From positions 1 to 23,367 of the forward strand of contig CALDMO010000011.1 in the NCBI GenBank assembly GCA_937915375.1: a DNA stretch of 23,367 bases. Reading direction: 5' to 3'. The notes under the pieces were generated by a model. The model was given only the letters and a program-made list of their open reading frames with translations, ran no database searches and was not told where the DNA came from. The DNA comes from an uncultured Marvinbryantia sp. GTDB taxonomy: Bacteria > Bacillota > Clostridia > Lachnospirales > Lachnospiraceae. The position numbers and the translations under genes are program-made. This document shows positions 16,726 through 23,367 of the stretch, piece after piece (positions within the stretch are counted from its first letter, which is position 1; each line of letters begins with the position of its first letter).

Positions 16726-17223
16726 TCATGCGCTCATTGTTTTCCATGCATCCTGCGCTGACAGACTTCCGCACTGCACGGCTTCCGCATACACTAAAAT
16801 ATCAAATGGCTGTATTTTTTCCGCGCCCGTCCGGATCTGCACCGTCTCAAACAGCGGAGCTGTTACTTGTCCCGGTGCAACTTTTTCCCGCCAGTAATAA
16901 TAACCATCATCTCCCGCCTGCCAGCCTTCACAAATGGCTAACGGTTCACAAAAGCTTTCAGCCTGCCCATGCGAAAAATGAACGGCCATCCGCACGTAAC
17001 AGTCCGTGTCAGAACTGCTGACAACTCGCGGCGATTTTTTAATCTTCAGCCCGGGACTAAGTGTTCCCGGTGACTGAAAGTCCTCCCGGATAGCAATTTC
17101 AACTCCGGAAGCCTGCAGCTGATTTACCGCACTGTCATCCGCCGTCAGATAAGCGTGCGTCACCCCTGCCCCAACACCCAATATCAGTGCAGTAACCAGC
17201 ATCAGCGTAATAAGCTGTTTCAT
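16726..17223 (-). CDS. TasA/CalY-like protein with SipW-dependent-type signal peptide (first)
   Basis: A 165-aa secreted protein and the first gene of the surface operon. A hydrophobic segment (about 4-20) ends in THAYLT (22-27), then NQLQASGVEIAI, matching the sister proteins. The mature part has KKSPRVVSSSDTDCYVRMAVHF, again the polar turn plus CYVRM/SYVRI/MFVRV strand shared across the three. It is the smallest of the set and has no anchor. AGGAAA sits about eight bases before the ATG. It is preceded by an 88-base structured leader, and the next gene starts 19 bases after its stop. Confidence 0.8.
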   Translation of the reverse strand: MKQLITLMLVTALILGVGAGVTHAYLTADDSAVNQLQASGVEIAIREDFQSPGTLSPGLKIKKSPRVVSSSDTDCYVRMAVHFSHGQAESFCEPLAICEGWQAGDDGYYYWREKVAPGQVTAPLFETVQIRTGAEKIQPFDILVYAEAVQCGSLSAQDAWKTMSA

Positions 17224-17252
17224 ATTCAGTTTTCCTTTCTTTTTTGAAATAC

Positions 17253-17305
17253 GGCGATACGCCCAGATTCGGGGATACGATCGTTCCCCTGAGTCTCACA
17301 TGTGA
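17253..17305 (-). promoter_or_regulatory. Structured 5' leader of the surface-protein operon
   Basis: Read on the minus strand, three elements lie between the predicted start of transcription and the first ribosome site. TCACATGTGA (17296-17305) is a 10-bp perfect palindrome. A longer hairpin covers 17265-17296, with arms AGACTC/GAATCT and GGGGA/TCCCC around an ACGATCGTA loop. A small hairpin GGCG-TAT-CGCC lies at 17253-17263. Together they could act as an operator or an RNA control element. It matches no riboswitch class that I can recall. Confidence 0.45.
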
Positions 17306-17317
17306 AATTCTGTCTTT

Positions 17318-17346
17318 ATCTTATCACATTTCTTATAACCGCGCAA
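17318..17346 (-). promoter_or_regulatory. Putative promoter of the surface-protein operon
   Basis: On the minus strand TTGCGC (17341-17346), a 17-base spacer and TAAGAT (17318-17323) give four matches of six at each element. Transcription would start near 17311. Confidence 0.4.
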
Positions 17347-17415
17347 GCATTATTTATCATAAAATTTGTATATTTATCTTATTGCATTAGTTGCTTTTTC
17401 TTTTTTCCCAAAAAC

Positions 17416-17472
17416 AAGGACAAAACTGTTCCCGCTCTTCTGAAAATATTTCAAAATTTTCAGTTTGTCCTT
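17416..17472. repeat. Overlapping inverted repeats upstream of the DUF885 gene
   Basis: Outer arms AAGGACAAAACTG (17416-17428) and CAGTTTGTCCTT (17461-17472) pair except for one extra A. A perfect inner repeat, CTGAAAAT (17440-17447) and ATTTTCAG (17456-17463), shares its last three bases with the outer right arm, so the two hairpins compete in part. The pattern could be an attenuator, an operator pair or chance in AT-rich DNA. Confidence 0.5.
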
Positions 17473-17528
17473 TCATATTCCCTATCGTCATTCATAAAAT
17501 ACAGCAAAACACTTTTTTCGGAGCGTCT

Positions 17529-19319
17529 ATGCATAAACTGAAATTTGCTCTGATTCCCGCCGCCTGTTTTCTGACTGCCGCCGTCTTTCATTACCGAGGC
17601 GCCGTAAATACCGTAAATGCCGTCAACAGCTTCCGTACATTTACCACCTCTCTTTTTCAAAATGAAATCACTGCCAGTACCCTAAACCTGCACTATACCC
17701 TTGAACATCCAGAAAATTTTGGTATCACCGACTACCCGATCTCCTACGGCGCCGTCTCCGAAGCCTCACTCGTACTATCCGAACAGACTCCGTCTGCAAA
17801 GGAATATCAAAAAATGCTGTATACCATTCCATATGAGGATTTATCCGCAGACAATCAGCTTACGTTTGACGTACTGGCGCTTGCGCTGGAAAACGCGCGT
17901 GAAAAAGAGGCATTCGCTATCTATGATGAGCCTCTTGGTCCGACGATCGGTATACAGGCGCAGCTCCCCATCCTTCTTAGTGAATATCGTTTTCAGAATA
18001 CACAGGATATCGAAAATTATCTCACTCTGATTGCACAGACAGACACTTATTTTTCCTCTATTTTAGAACATGAAAAATCGCGCTCCAAAGCCGGACTATT
18101 TATGATTGACGAAACACTGAGCACTGTTGTCAGTCAATGCCGTTCCTTTGCCGAGACGGACGATCTCAAGCATCACCTGCTGGTTACAGTATTCAACGAA
18201 AAAGTGGACGCTCTTCTAGAAATCGACGCAAAGAAAAAAGCCGAATACAAGCTGCAAAATTTAGAAGCCGTGCAGACACACGTGCTCCCTGCCTATCAGA
18301 AACTGGCAGATGGTCTGAATACTCTGTCCGGAACCGGAAAAAATCCTTATGGACTCTGTTATCTTCCATCCGGAAGAGCTTACTATGAATCTCTTTTGCG
18401 TTCTTCTGTCGGTACCTATCTCTCAGTTGATGCCGTTGAACAGCGTATCCGCCAGCAGCTGAACGATGACGTTGCCGCCGCCCGCGCGCTGCTCAAAAAA
18501 TATCCGACTGCCGCTCAGGAAACCATCACAGAAGGAATTTTCGGAAATCCATCTGAGATCTTAACCGACCTGCAAGTACAAATGCAAAACGATTTTCCAA
18601 CACCGCCAGATGCTGCTTTTTCTGTAAAATATGTACATGAATCTCTTGAAAAATATTTGAGCCCAGCTTTTTACCTAACGGCTCCAATCGATAATCTGAA
18701 GCAAAATGTCATTTACATAAACAATGCTTCTGTCTGCTCCCCGCTGGAACTCTACACCACGCTTGCGCATGAAGGATATCCCGGACACCTTTATCAAAAC
18801 CTCTATTCCGGCAGCAGACTTTCTCCGGTGCGCAGTCTCTTTTCCTTTGGCGGATACACGGAAGGATGGGCAACTTACGTAGAAATGGAAAGCTTCCGTT
18901 ATGCAGCTGACTGCCTGCAGCGTGCCGCGGCCGAACATAACAGCATACCTGAAAATGCGGCCGCCGTCACAGAGTTTGCCCGTCTGAACCGCAGCGTTTC
19001 TCTGGGAATTTCTTCCCTTTTAGATATTTGTATTCATTACCGCGGCTATACACGCGAACAAACTGCCGAATTTCTTTCCAGACTTGGTTTTTCGCCGTTC
19101 AGCACAGATTCCATCTATAATGCCGTTTTAGAAAGCCCGGCAAATTATTTGAAATACTATCTGGGCTATCTCAGTTTTACCGATCTGCGCAGATACTGCT
19201 CCGAAAACTGGCCGGAAAAATTTGAAATAAAAGATTTTCATGAACAAATCCTCCGCATCGGACCGGCGCCGTTTCCAATCGTTGAAAAATATCTAAAGCG
19301 ATATTACCGCTCCCTATAG
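17529..19319 (+). CDS. DUF885-family zinc metallopeptidase, exported or membrane-attached
   Basis: A 596-aa protein of the DUF885 family, which is related to thermolysin-fold and M3-like zinc peptidases. The metal motif is HEGYPGH (H414, E415, H420), and a second acidic ligand is probable at E445 in GGYTEGWATYVE. The N-terminus (MHKLKFALIPAACFLTAAVF) is a signal peptide or signal anchor. A Cys at 13 is preceded by PAA, which is not a canonical lipobox. The ATG at 17529 is chosen because GGAG lies seven bases upstream and a signal sequence follows directly; the frame stays open further upstream but through AT-rich leader. Substrate is unknown; it may trim peptides outside the membrane. Confidence 0.85.
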   Translation: MHKLKFALIPAACFLTAAVFHYRGAVNTVNAVNSFRTFTTSLFQNEITASTLNLHYTLEHPENFGITDYPISYGAVSEASLVLSEQTPSAKEYQKMLYTIPYEDLSADNQLTFDVLALALENAREKEAFAIYDEPLGPTIGIQAQLPILLSEYRFQNTQDIENYLTLIAQTDTYFSSILEHEKSRSKAGLFMIDETLSTVVSQCRSFAETDDLKHHLLVTVFNEKVDALLEIDAKKKAEYKLQNLEAVQTHVLPAYQKLADGLNTLSGTGKNPYGLCYLPSGRAYYESLLRSSVGTYLSVDAVEQRIRQQLNDDVAAARALLKKYPTAAQETITEGIFGNPSEILTDLQVQMQNDFPTPPDAAFSVKYVHESLEKYLSPAFYLTAPIDNLKQNVIYINNASVCSPLELYTTLAHEGYPGHLYQNLYSGSRLSPVRSLFSFGGYTEGWATYVEMESFRYAADCLQRAAAEHNSIPENAAAVTEFARLNRSVSLGISSLLDICIHYRGYTREQTAEFLSRLGFSPFSTDSIYNAVLESPANYLKYYLGYLSFTDLRRYCSENWPEKFEIKDFHEQILRIGPAPFPIVEKYLKRYYRSL

Positions 19320-19347
19320 AAATTAGATTCCCTTTCTTTGAGCTATA

Positions 19348-19367
19348 TGGTATAATGTACGCGTACA
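19348..19367 (+). promoter_or_regulatory. Extended -10 promoter with start-point palindrome, upstream of gdpP
   Basis: TGG followed by TATAAT (19351-19356) is a perfect extended -10 element; the -35 (TTCCCT at 19328-19333) is weak. TGTACGCGTACA (19356-19367) is a perfect 12-bp palindrome that covers the expected start near 19363. The leader then carries a hairpin at 19381-19400 (GCAGCT...AGCTGC) before AGGAGG. Confidence 0.65.
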
Positions 19368-19380
19368 CAAGAAAGAGACA

Positions 19381-19400
19381 GCAGCTGCCACCGGAGCTGC
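19381..19400 (+). promoter_or_regulatory. Leader hairpin before the gdpP ribosome site
   Basis: GCAGCT and AGCTGC pair, and an inner CC/GG can extend the stem around an ACC loop with one bulged G. It ends ten bases before AGGAGG at 19411-19416. No U-tract follows, so it is not a terminator. Confidence 0.4.
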
Positions 19401-19423
19401 ATTGTTATCTAGGAGGAAATGTT

Positions 19424-21472
19424 ATGGCACAGCAAAAAGCCAAGTACGGCGGCAAACTGAAATCTTATCTGCAGTTGCCACTGTTTATGACCATACTGCT
19501 CATTATTATGACAGTTATCATTTATTTTTTTGACGCAAAGGCCGGTTCTGTGGCCTGCGTTTTTACAGTCGTTTATCTTATCTACGCGGTTGGTCTGACT
19601 CTGTTTTACCGGCCGCGTGTGATGGCAGATCTGGTTGATTTTGCTTCGCAATACGGACAAGTACAAAAGCAAATGCTGGATGAATTTCTGATTCCATATG
19701 GTCTGCTGGATGTGGACGGAAAGGTTCTCTGGATGAACCAGCACATGCGCATGTTGCTGGAAAAAAGCAACCGCTATCACAAAAGTATTACCGGAGTGAT
19801 CCCGGAAATCACCCAGGATAAATTGCCGACCTCACACGAACCAGTCAGCATTGATCTGGAACTGAACGGGCGCAACCTGCGTGTTGAACTCAAACGCATT
19901 CGCATCGACGAATGGCATGCTTCCAGCGATCTGCTCTCTTTGCCGGAGGATCAATGTTATCTGTATACCATTTATATTTTTGATAACACAGAGCTGAAAA
20001 AATCCCAGAAAGCACTTGAGCAGCAGCGTCTTGTGATCGGTCTGATCTATATCGACAACTACGATGAGGTTCTGGACAGCATCGACGATGTACGCCGTTC
20101 ACTTCTGCTTGCGCTTGTTGACCGTAAAATCGACAAGTTTATCAGCGCACATCACGGCATCATGAAAAAACTGGACAATGATAAATACTATATTATCATG
20201 AAACAGAAATATCTGAATATGCTGGAAGAAAACCGTTTTTCCTTGCTGGAAGATGTCAAAACCGTCAATATCGGTAATGATATGAAAATTACCCTTAGTA
20301 TCGGTATCGGCGTGAACGGCGCCAGCTACATTCAGACCTACGAATTTGCCCACGCTGCAATTGAACTGGCACTCGGCCGCGGCGGCGATCAGGCTGTGGT
20401 AAAAAATAATAACGCGATTTCCTATTTCGGCGGCAAGACACAGCAGATGGAACGCAACACGCGTGTAAAAGCCCGTGTAAAAGCACAGGCACTGCGTGAA
20501 TGTCTCAGCACCCGTGACGATATGATCATCATGGGACACAAAGTAACGGATATCGATACTTTCGGAGCGGCAGTTGGCCTCTACCGCGCCGCGAAAGTGC
20601 TCGGCAAACGCGCGTATATCTTAATTGATGAAAACAGCGCATCTATCCGCCCCTATTTGAATATGTTCCGAGATAACAAGGATTATGAGGAAGATATGTT
20701 CATCACGCACCGTGATGCGGACGAGCTTCTGGACTCATCCACCGTACTCGTTGTAGTTGATACCAACCGTCCGAGCAATACCGAATATCCAGAACTTCTG
20801 GAAAAGGCAAAAACCATCGCCGTATTTGATCACCATCGCCAAAGCAGTGACGTCATTAAAAATGCCACTCTTTCCTATATCGAACCGTACGCTTCTTCCG
20901 CCTGTGAAATGGTAGCGGAAATTCTGCAATATTTTGATGACGGCGTAAAGCTGGCCGGTATTGAAGCAGACTGCGTATATGCCGGAATCATTGTCGATAC
21001 CAACAATTTTGTGGCAAAAACAGGCGTGCGCACTTTTGAGGCAGCCGCTTACCTGCGCCGCTGCGGTGCGGATGTGACCCGTGTCCGTAAAATGATGCGA
21101 AACGATATGGCTTCCTACAAAGCAAGAGCCGGCGCTGTCCGGCATACCGAACTGTTCATGGACAGCTACGCCATCAGCGTGCTGCCGAACTCAAACCTGG
21201 AAAGTCCGACCATTGTCGGAGCACAGGCCGCAAACGAGTTGTTAAACATTACCGGTGTAAAAGCTTCTTTCGTACTGACAACCTACAACAATCAGATTTA
21301 TATCAGCGCCCGTTCCATTGACGAGGTCAATGTACAGATCATTATGGAACGTCTTGGCGGCGGCGGTCATCTGAATATTGCCGGAGCACAGCTCAAGGAT
21401 ATGACGATGGATCAGGCCAAGGAACAATTACAGAAAACCATCCGGACTATGGTCCAGGAAGGTGCAATATAA
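19424..21472 (+). CDS. gdpP: Cyclic-di-AMP phosphodiesterase GdpP (DHH/DHHA1)
   Basis: A 682-aa membrane protein that hydrolyses the second messenger c-di-AMP to pApA. Two N-terminal membrane segments (about 18-36 and 41-62) are followed by a PAS-like sensor region (about 85-150), a degenerate GGDEF domain (about 200-335, with GRGGDQAVVK at its end) and the DHH/DHHA1 catalytic part. Metal residues are visible: H372, D376 and D378 in GHKVTDIDTF, D446 in VVDTNRP, and D469-H470-H471 in FDHHRQ. GGGGHLNIAGAQL marks DHHA1. The start is ATG at 19424, seven bases after AGGAGG; a longer in-frame reading would begin within the promoter. It leads the gdpP-rplI-dnaB operon. Confidence 0.96.
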   Translation: MAQQKAKYGGKLKSYLQLPLFMTILLIIMTVIIYFFDAKAGSVACVFTVVYLIYAVGLTLFYRPRVMADLVDFASQYGQVQKQMLDEFLIPYGLLDVDGKVLWMNQHMRMLLEKSNRYHKSITGVIPEITQDKLPTSHEPVSIDLELNGRNLRVELKRIRIDEWHASSDLLSLPEDQCYLYTIYIFDNTELKKSQKALEQQRLVIGLIYIDNYDEVLDSIDDVRRSLLLALVDRKIDKFISAHHGIMKKLDNDKYYIIMKQKYLNMLEENRFSLLEDVKTVNIGNDMKITLSIGIGVNGASYIQTYEFAHAAIELALGRGGDQAVVKNNNAISYFGGKTQQMERNTRVKARVKAQALRECLSTRDDMIIMGHKVTDIDTFGAAVGLYRAAKVLGKRAYILIDENSASIRPYLNMFRDNKDYEEDMFITHRDADELLDSSTVLVVVDTNRPSNTEYPELLEKAKTIAVFDHHRQSSDVIKNATLSYIEPYASSACEMVAEILQYFDDGVKLAGIEADCVYAGIIVDTNNFVAKTGVRTFEAAAYLRRCGADVTRVRKMMRNDMASYKARAGAVRHTELFMDSYAISVLPNSNLESPTIVGAQAANELLNITGVKASFVLTTYNNQIYISARSIDEVNVQIIMERLGGGGHLNIAGAQLKDMTMDQAKEQLQKTIRTMVQEGAI

Positions 21473-21489
21473 CAGCAGGAGGATTGAAA

Positions 21490-21936
21490 ATGAAAGTAAT
21501 TTTATTAGCAGATGTAAAATCTCTGGGAAAAAAAGGTGATACCGTAAACGTAAGCGACGGATACGCAAGAAATATGCTTTTCCCGAAAAAACTCGGCGTG
21601 GAAGCAAACGCCAAAAACATGAATGATTTAAAACTGCAGAAAGCCAACCAGGAAAAGGTTGCTCAGGAACAGCTTGATGCCGCCAAAACATTTGCAGAAG
21701 AAATCGCGAAAAAAGAAGTCATCATTTCCATTAAAGTCGGTGAGGGCGGTAAAACCTTCGGTTCCATTTCCTCCAAGGAAATTGCTGAGGCAGCAAAAGC
21801 ACAGCACGGTCTTGATATCGATAAGAAAAAGATTCAGCTGTCCTCTCCAATCAGAGCCATCGGCACAACCAACGTTGCCGTAAAACTTCATCCGAAGGTA
21901 ACTGCAGAACTGAAAGTCACTGTCAAAGAAGCCTAA
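21490..21936 (+). CDS. rplI: 50S ribosomal protein L9
   Basis: A 148-aa ribosomal protein that binds 23S rRNA at the base of the L1 stalk. It shows the family N-terminus MKVILLADVKSLGKKGDTVNVSDGYARN (in two parts: MKVILLADVKSLGKK, then GDTVNVSDGYARN), a central helix (about 40-75) and the C-terminal domain with GEGGKTFGSISSKEIAEA. ATG at 21490 is preferred to the in-frame TTG at 21484, because AGGAGG at 21477-21482 is seven bases from the ATG but only one from the TTG. It lies 17 bases after gdpP and 12 before dnaB. Confidence 0.97.
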   Translation: MKVILLADVKSLGKKGDTVNVSDGYARNMLFPKKLGVEANAKNMNDLKLQKANQEKVAQEQLDAAKTFAEEIAKKEVIISIKVGEGGKTFGSISSKEIAEAAKAQHGLDIDKKKIQLSSPIRAIGTTNVAVKLHPKVTAELKVTVKEA

Positions 21937-21948
21937 CAGGAAAATACT

Positions 21949-23277
21949 ATGGAAGAATCACTGATTAAACGCGTTATGCCGCACAGCCCGGAGGCAGAGC
22001 AATCCGTTATCGGCTCCATGCTGATGGATACCGATGCGATCCTCACCGCTTCTGAAACGATTACCAGCGATGATTTTTATCAAAAGCAGTATGGCGTGCT
22101 GTTTGACGCAATGGTCGAATTATATAATGAAGGAAAACCGGTCGATCTGATCACCCTTCAGGACCGTCTAAAACAAAAAGACGTACCGCCGGAAATTGCC
22201 AGTCTTGAATTTGCCGCAGATATCCTCAATTCCGCATATACCTCTACAAACGTGCGTCAATATGCCAAAATTGTTCAGGAAAAATCCATGCTGCGTCGTT
22301 TAATACGCGTCAATGAGGATATCGCAAATGAATGCTATACCGGAAAAGAGGATACCGATGCCATTCTCGCAGATACAGAAAAAAAGATTTTCGATATTCT
22401 GCAGCAAAACACCTCCGGCGAATATGTGCCCATTAAGCAGGTGGTACTAAACGCGCTCGATAAAATTGAACTTGCTTCTAAAAACAAAGGCAACGTCACC
22501 GGTATTCCAACCGGATTTATCGATCTGGATTATAAAACCGCCGGATTTCAGCCTTCAGATCTGATTCTGGTCGCAGCTCGTCCTTCTATGGGAAAAACAG
22601 CATTTGTGCTGAATGTCGCGCAGCATATGGCATTTCGCGAAAATGTCACCGTTGCTGTATTTAGTTTGGAAATGTCAAAGGAGCAGCTCGTCAACCGTCT
22701 GCTCTCCCTGGAATCGCGCGTCGATTCCCAGTCTATCCGTACCGGTAATCTCTCCGATGAAGACTGGGGCAAGCTGATTGAAGGCGCCGGCATCATCGGC
22801 CAGTCAAACCTGATCATCGATGACACTCCCGGTATCTCCGTTATGGAACTGCGCAGCAAATGCCGTAAATTTAAAATGGAACATAATCTGGGCATTATCA
22901 TCATCGACTACCTGCAGCTAATGACTGGCAGCAAACGTTCCGAATCCAGACAACAGGAAATTTCCGATATTTCCCGTTCCTTAAAAGCGATTGCGCGTGA
23001 ATTAAACGTTCCTGTCGTAGCCCTTTCCCAGCTCTCACGAGCCGTAGAACAGCGGCCGGATCACCGCCCTATGCTTTCCGACCTGCGTGAATCCGGCGCC
23101 ATCGAACAGGATGCCGACGTAGTAATGTTCATTTATCGTGACGATTACTACAACAAAGATACTGCCAAGCCGAATGTAGCCGAAATCATCATCGCCAAAC
23201 AGCGAAACGGCGCTATCGGCACTATCGAACTGGCATGGCTGCCGCAGTATACTAAATTTGCAAATATGAAAAAATGA
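21949..23277 (+). CDS. dnaB: Replicative DNA helicase DnaB
   Basis: A 442-aa hexameric helicase that unwinds DNA ahead of the replication fork (called DnaC in Bacillus). The N-terminal domain (about 1-105, HSPEAEQSVIGSML) binds primase and helps hexamer formation. The RecA-like core has Walker A ARPSMGKTAF (K216, T217), Walker B IIIIDYLQLM (D320), and the LSQLSRAVEQRPDHRPMLSDLR block with conserved Arg residues. The length is standard. Its ribosome site (CAGGAAAA) is weaker than those of its neighbours and starts only 12 bases after rplI. No terminator is visible before the mobile-element-like sequence 36 bases downstream. Confidence 0.97.
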   Translation: MEESLIKRVMPHSPEAEQSVIGSMLMDTDAILTASETITSDDFYQKQYGVLFDAMVELYNEGKPVDLITLQDRLKQKDVPPEIASLEFAADILNSAYTSTNVRQYAKIVQEKSMLRRLIRVNEDIANECYTGKEDTDAILADTEKKIFDILQQNTSGEYVPIKQVVLNALDKIELASKNKGNVTGIPTGFIDLDYKTAGFQPSDLILVAARPSMGKTAFVLNVAQHMAFRENVTVAVFSLEMSKEQLVNRLLSLESRVDSQSIRTGNLSDEDWGKLIEGAGIIGQSNLIIDDTPGISVMELRSKCRKFKMEHNLGIIIIDYLQLMTGSKRSESRQQEISDISRSLKAIARELNVPVVALSQLSRAVEQRPDHRPMLSDLRESGAIEQDADVVMFIYRDDYYNKDTAKPNVAEIIIAKQRNGAIGTIELAWLPQYTKFANMKK

Positions 23278-23313
23278 ATCATGCATGAAAAATCAAAAAG
23301 CATCTGTGAGGGT

Positions 23314-23367
23314 TGAACCGACCCCCAAAAGTTAGACCAAAAATCTAACGATTGGGAGGTCGGTTTA
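23314..23367. mobile_element. Probable terminal end of an IS3-family insertion sequence (cut by the window edge)
   Basis: TGAACCGACCCCCAAAAG begins a 23-base arm that pairs with TCTAAC...GGTCGGTTTA at 23344-23367, with a few mismatches and one extra base, around CCAAAAA. The TG...CCCCCAAAAGTTAGAC terminus resembles ends of IS3-family elements common in Firmicutes (recalled, not searched). GGGAGG near the edge would suit a ribosome site for an orfA starting just outside. No transposase is visible inside the window. The stem could also serve as a terminator for dnaB. Confidence 0.5.

Noticed and set aside
17224..17311. Leader as a guanidine-II (mini-ykkC) or c-di-GMP riboswitch
   Set aside because: Two hairpins are present, but the loops are not ACGR tetraloops and the conserved c-di-GMP-I core is missing.
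17391..17528. Longer N-terminus for the DUF885 protein
   Set aside because: It would cover the inverted-repeat leader and place the signal segment internally; no ribosome site is seen there.
19355..19423. Longer N-terminus for GdpP
   Set aside because: That ATG overlaps the -10 element and the start-point palindrome; AGGAGG supports 19424.
1..23367. CRISPR arrays, tRNA or rRNA genes, and sortase or toxin genes
   Set aside because: No regularly spaced direct repeats, cloverleaf-like segments, rRNA sequence or sortase TLxTC motif were seen on either strand.

Overview
The window reads as the chromosome of a Gram-positive, low-to-mid GC Clostridia, most likely a gut Lachnospiraceae. The grounds are strong AGGAGG-type ribosome binding sites, sigma-A promoters, the Firmicutes-typical gdpP-rplI-dnaB block, Cna_B-type surface domains and a SipW-like signal peptidase. 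The genus cannot be fixed from the sequence alone.

Region 1 (1-10.2 kb) is mainly an alpha-glucan utilisation cluster. It opens with an M19 membrane dipeptidase gene overlapping an AraC-family regulator (194-2127). Two tandem, paralogous GH13 alpha-glucosidases follow (2241-5597). Next comes a convergent pair on the minus strand, malQ (4-alpha-glucanotransferase) with a YitT-family membrane protein gene, and then a divergently transcribed GH31 alpha-glucosidase (8199-10154). All the glycosidases lack signal peptides, so they should act in the cytoplasm on imported malto- and isomalto-oligosaccharides. No transporter is present in the window. Hairpin terminators sit between the convergent genes at 5629-5670 and 10164-10202.

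Region 2 (10.2-17.3 kb) is the most unusual part. Six minus-strand genes, mostly joined by 4-bp ATGA overlaps, form one surface-structure operon. In transcription order they are: two small TasA/CalY-like proteins with AYLT at the predicted cleavage site; a 389-aa TasA-like-start protein ending in a non-canonical sortase-type signal (SAPVTGD plus membrane segment plus basic tail); an ER/SipW-type signal peptidase; a third AYLT protein; and a 1075-aa secreted adhesin. The adhesin carries an acidic stalk, four 27-residue Cys/His repeats and about four isopeptide (Cna_B-like) domains, but no wall anchor of its own. I infer a dedicated fibre or pilus-like assembly in which SipW releases the subunits, the sorted protein is the wall anchor, and the large protein is the tip or adhesive part. 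The operon has a structured leader. A separate 44-aa gene with a near-consensus promoter lies just downstream.

Region 3 (17.3-23.4 kb) contains a DUF885-type zinc peptidase gene preceded by overlapping inverted repeats. It is followed by the conserved gdpP (c-di-AMP phosphodiesterase), rplI and dnaB genes, whose promoter has a 12-bp palindrome at the start point. The window ends in a hairpin-forming sequence that looks like the terminal end of an IS3-family insertion sequence.
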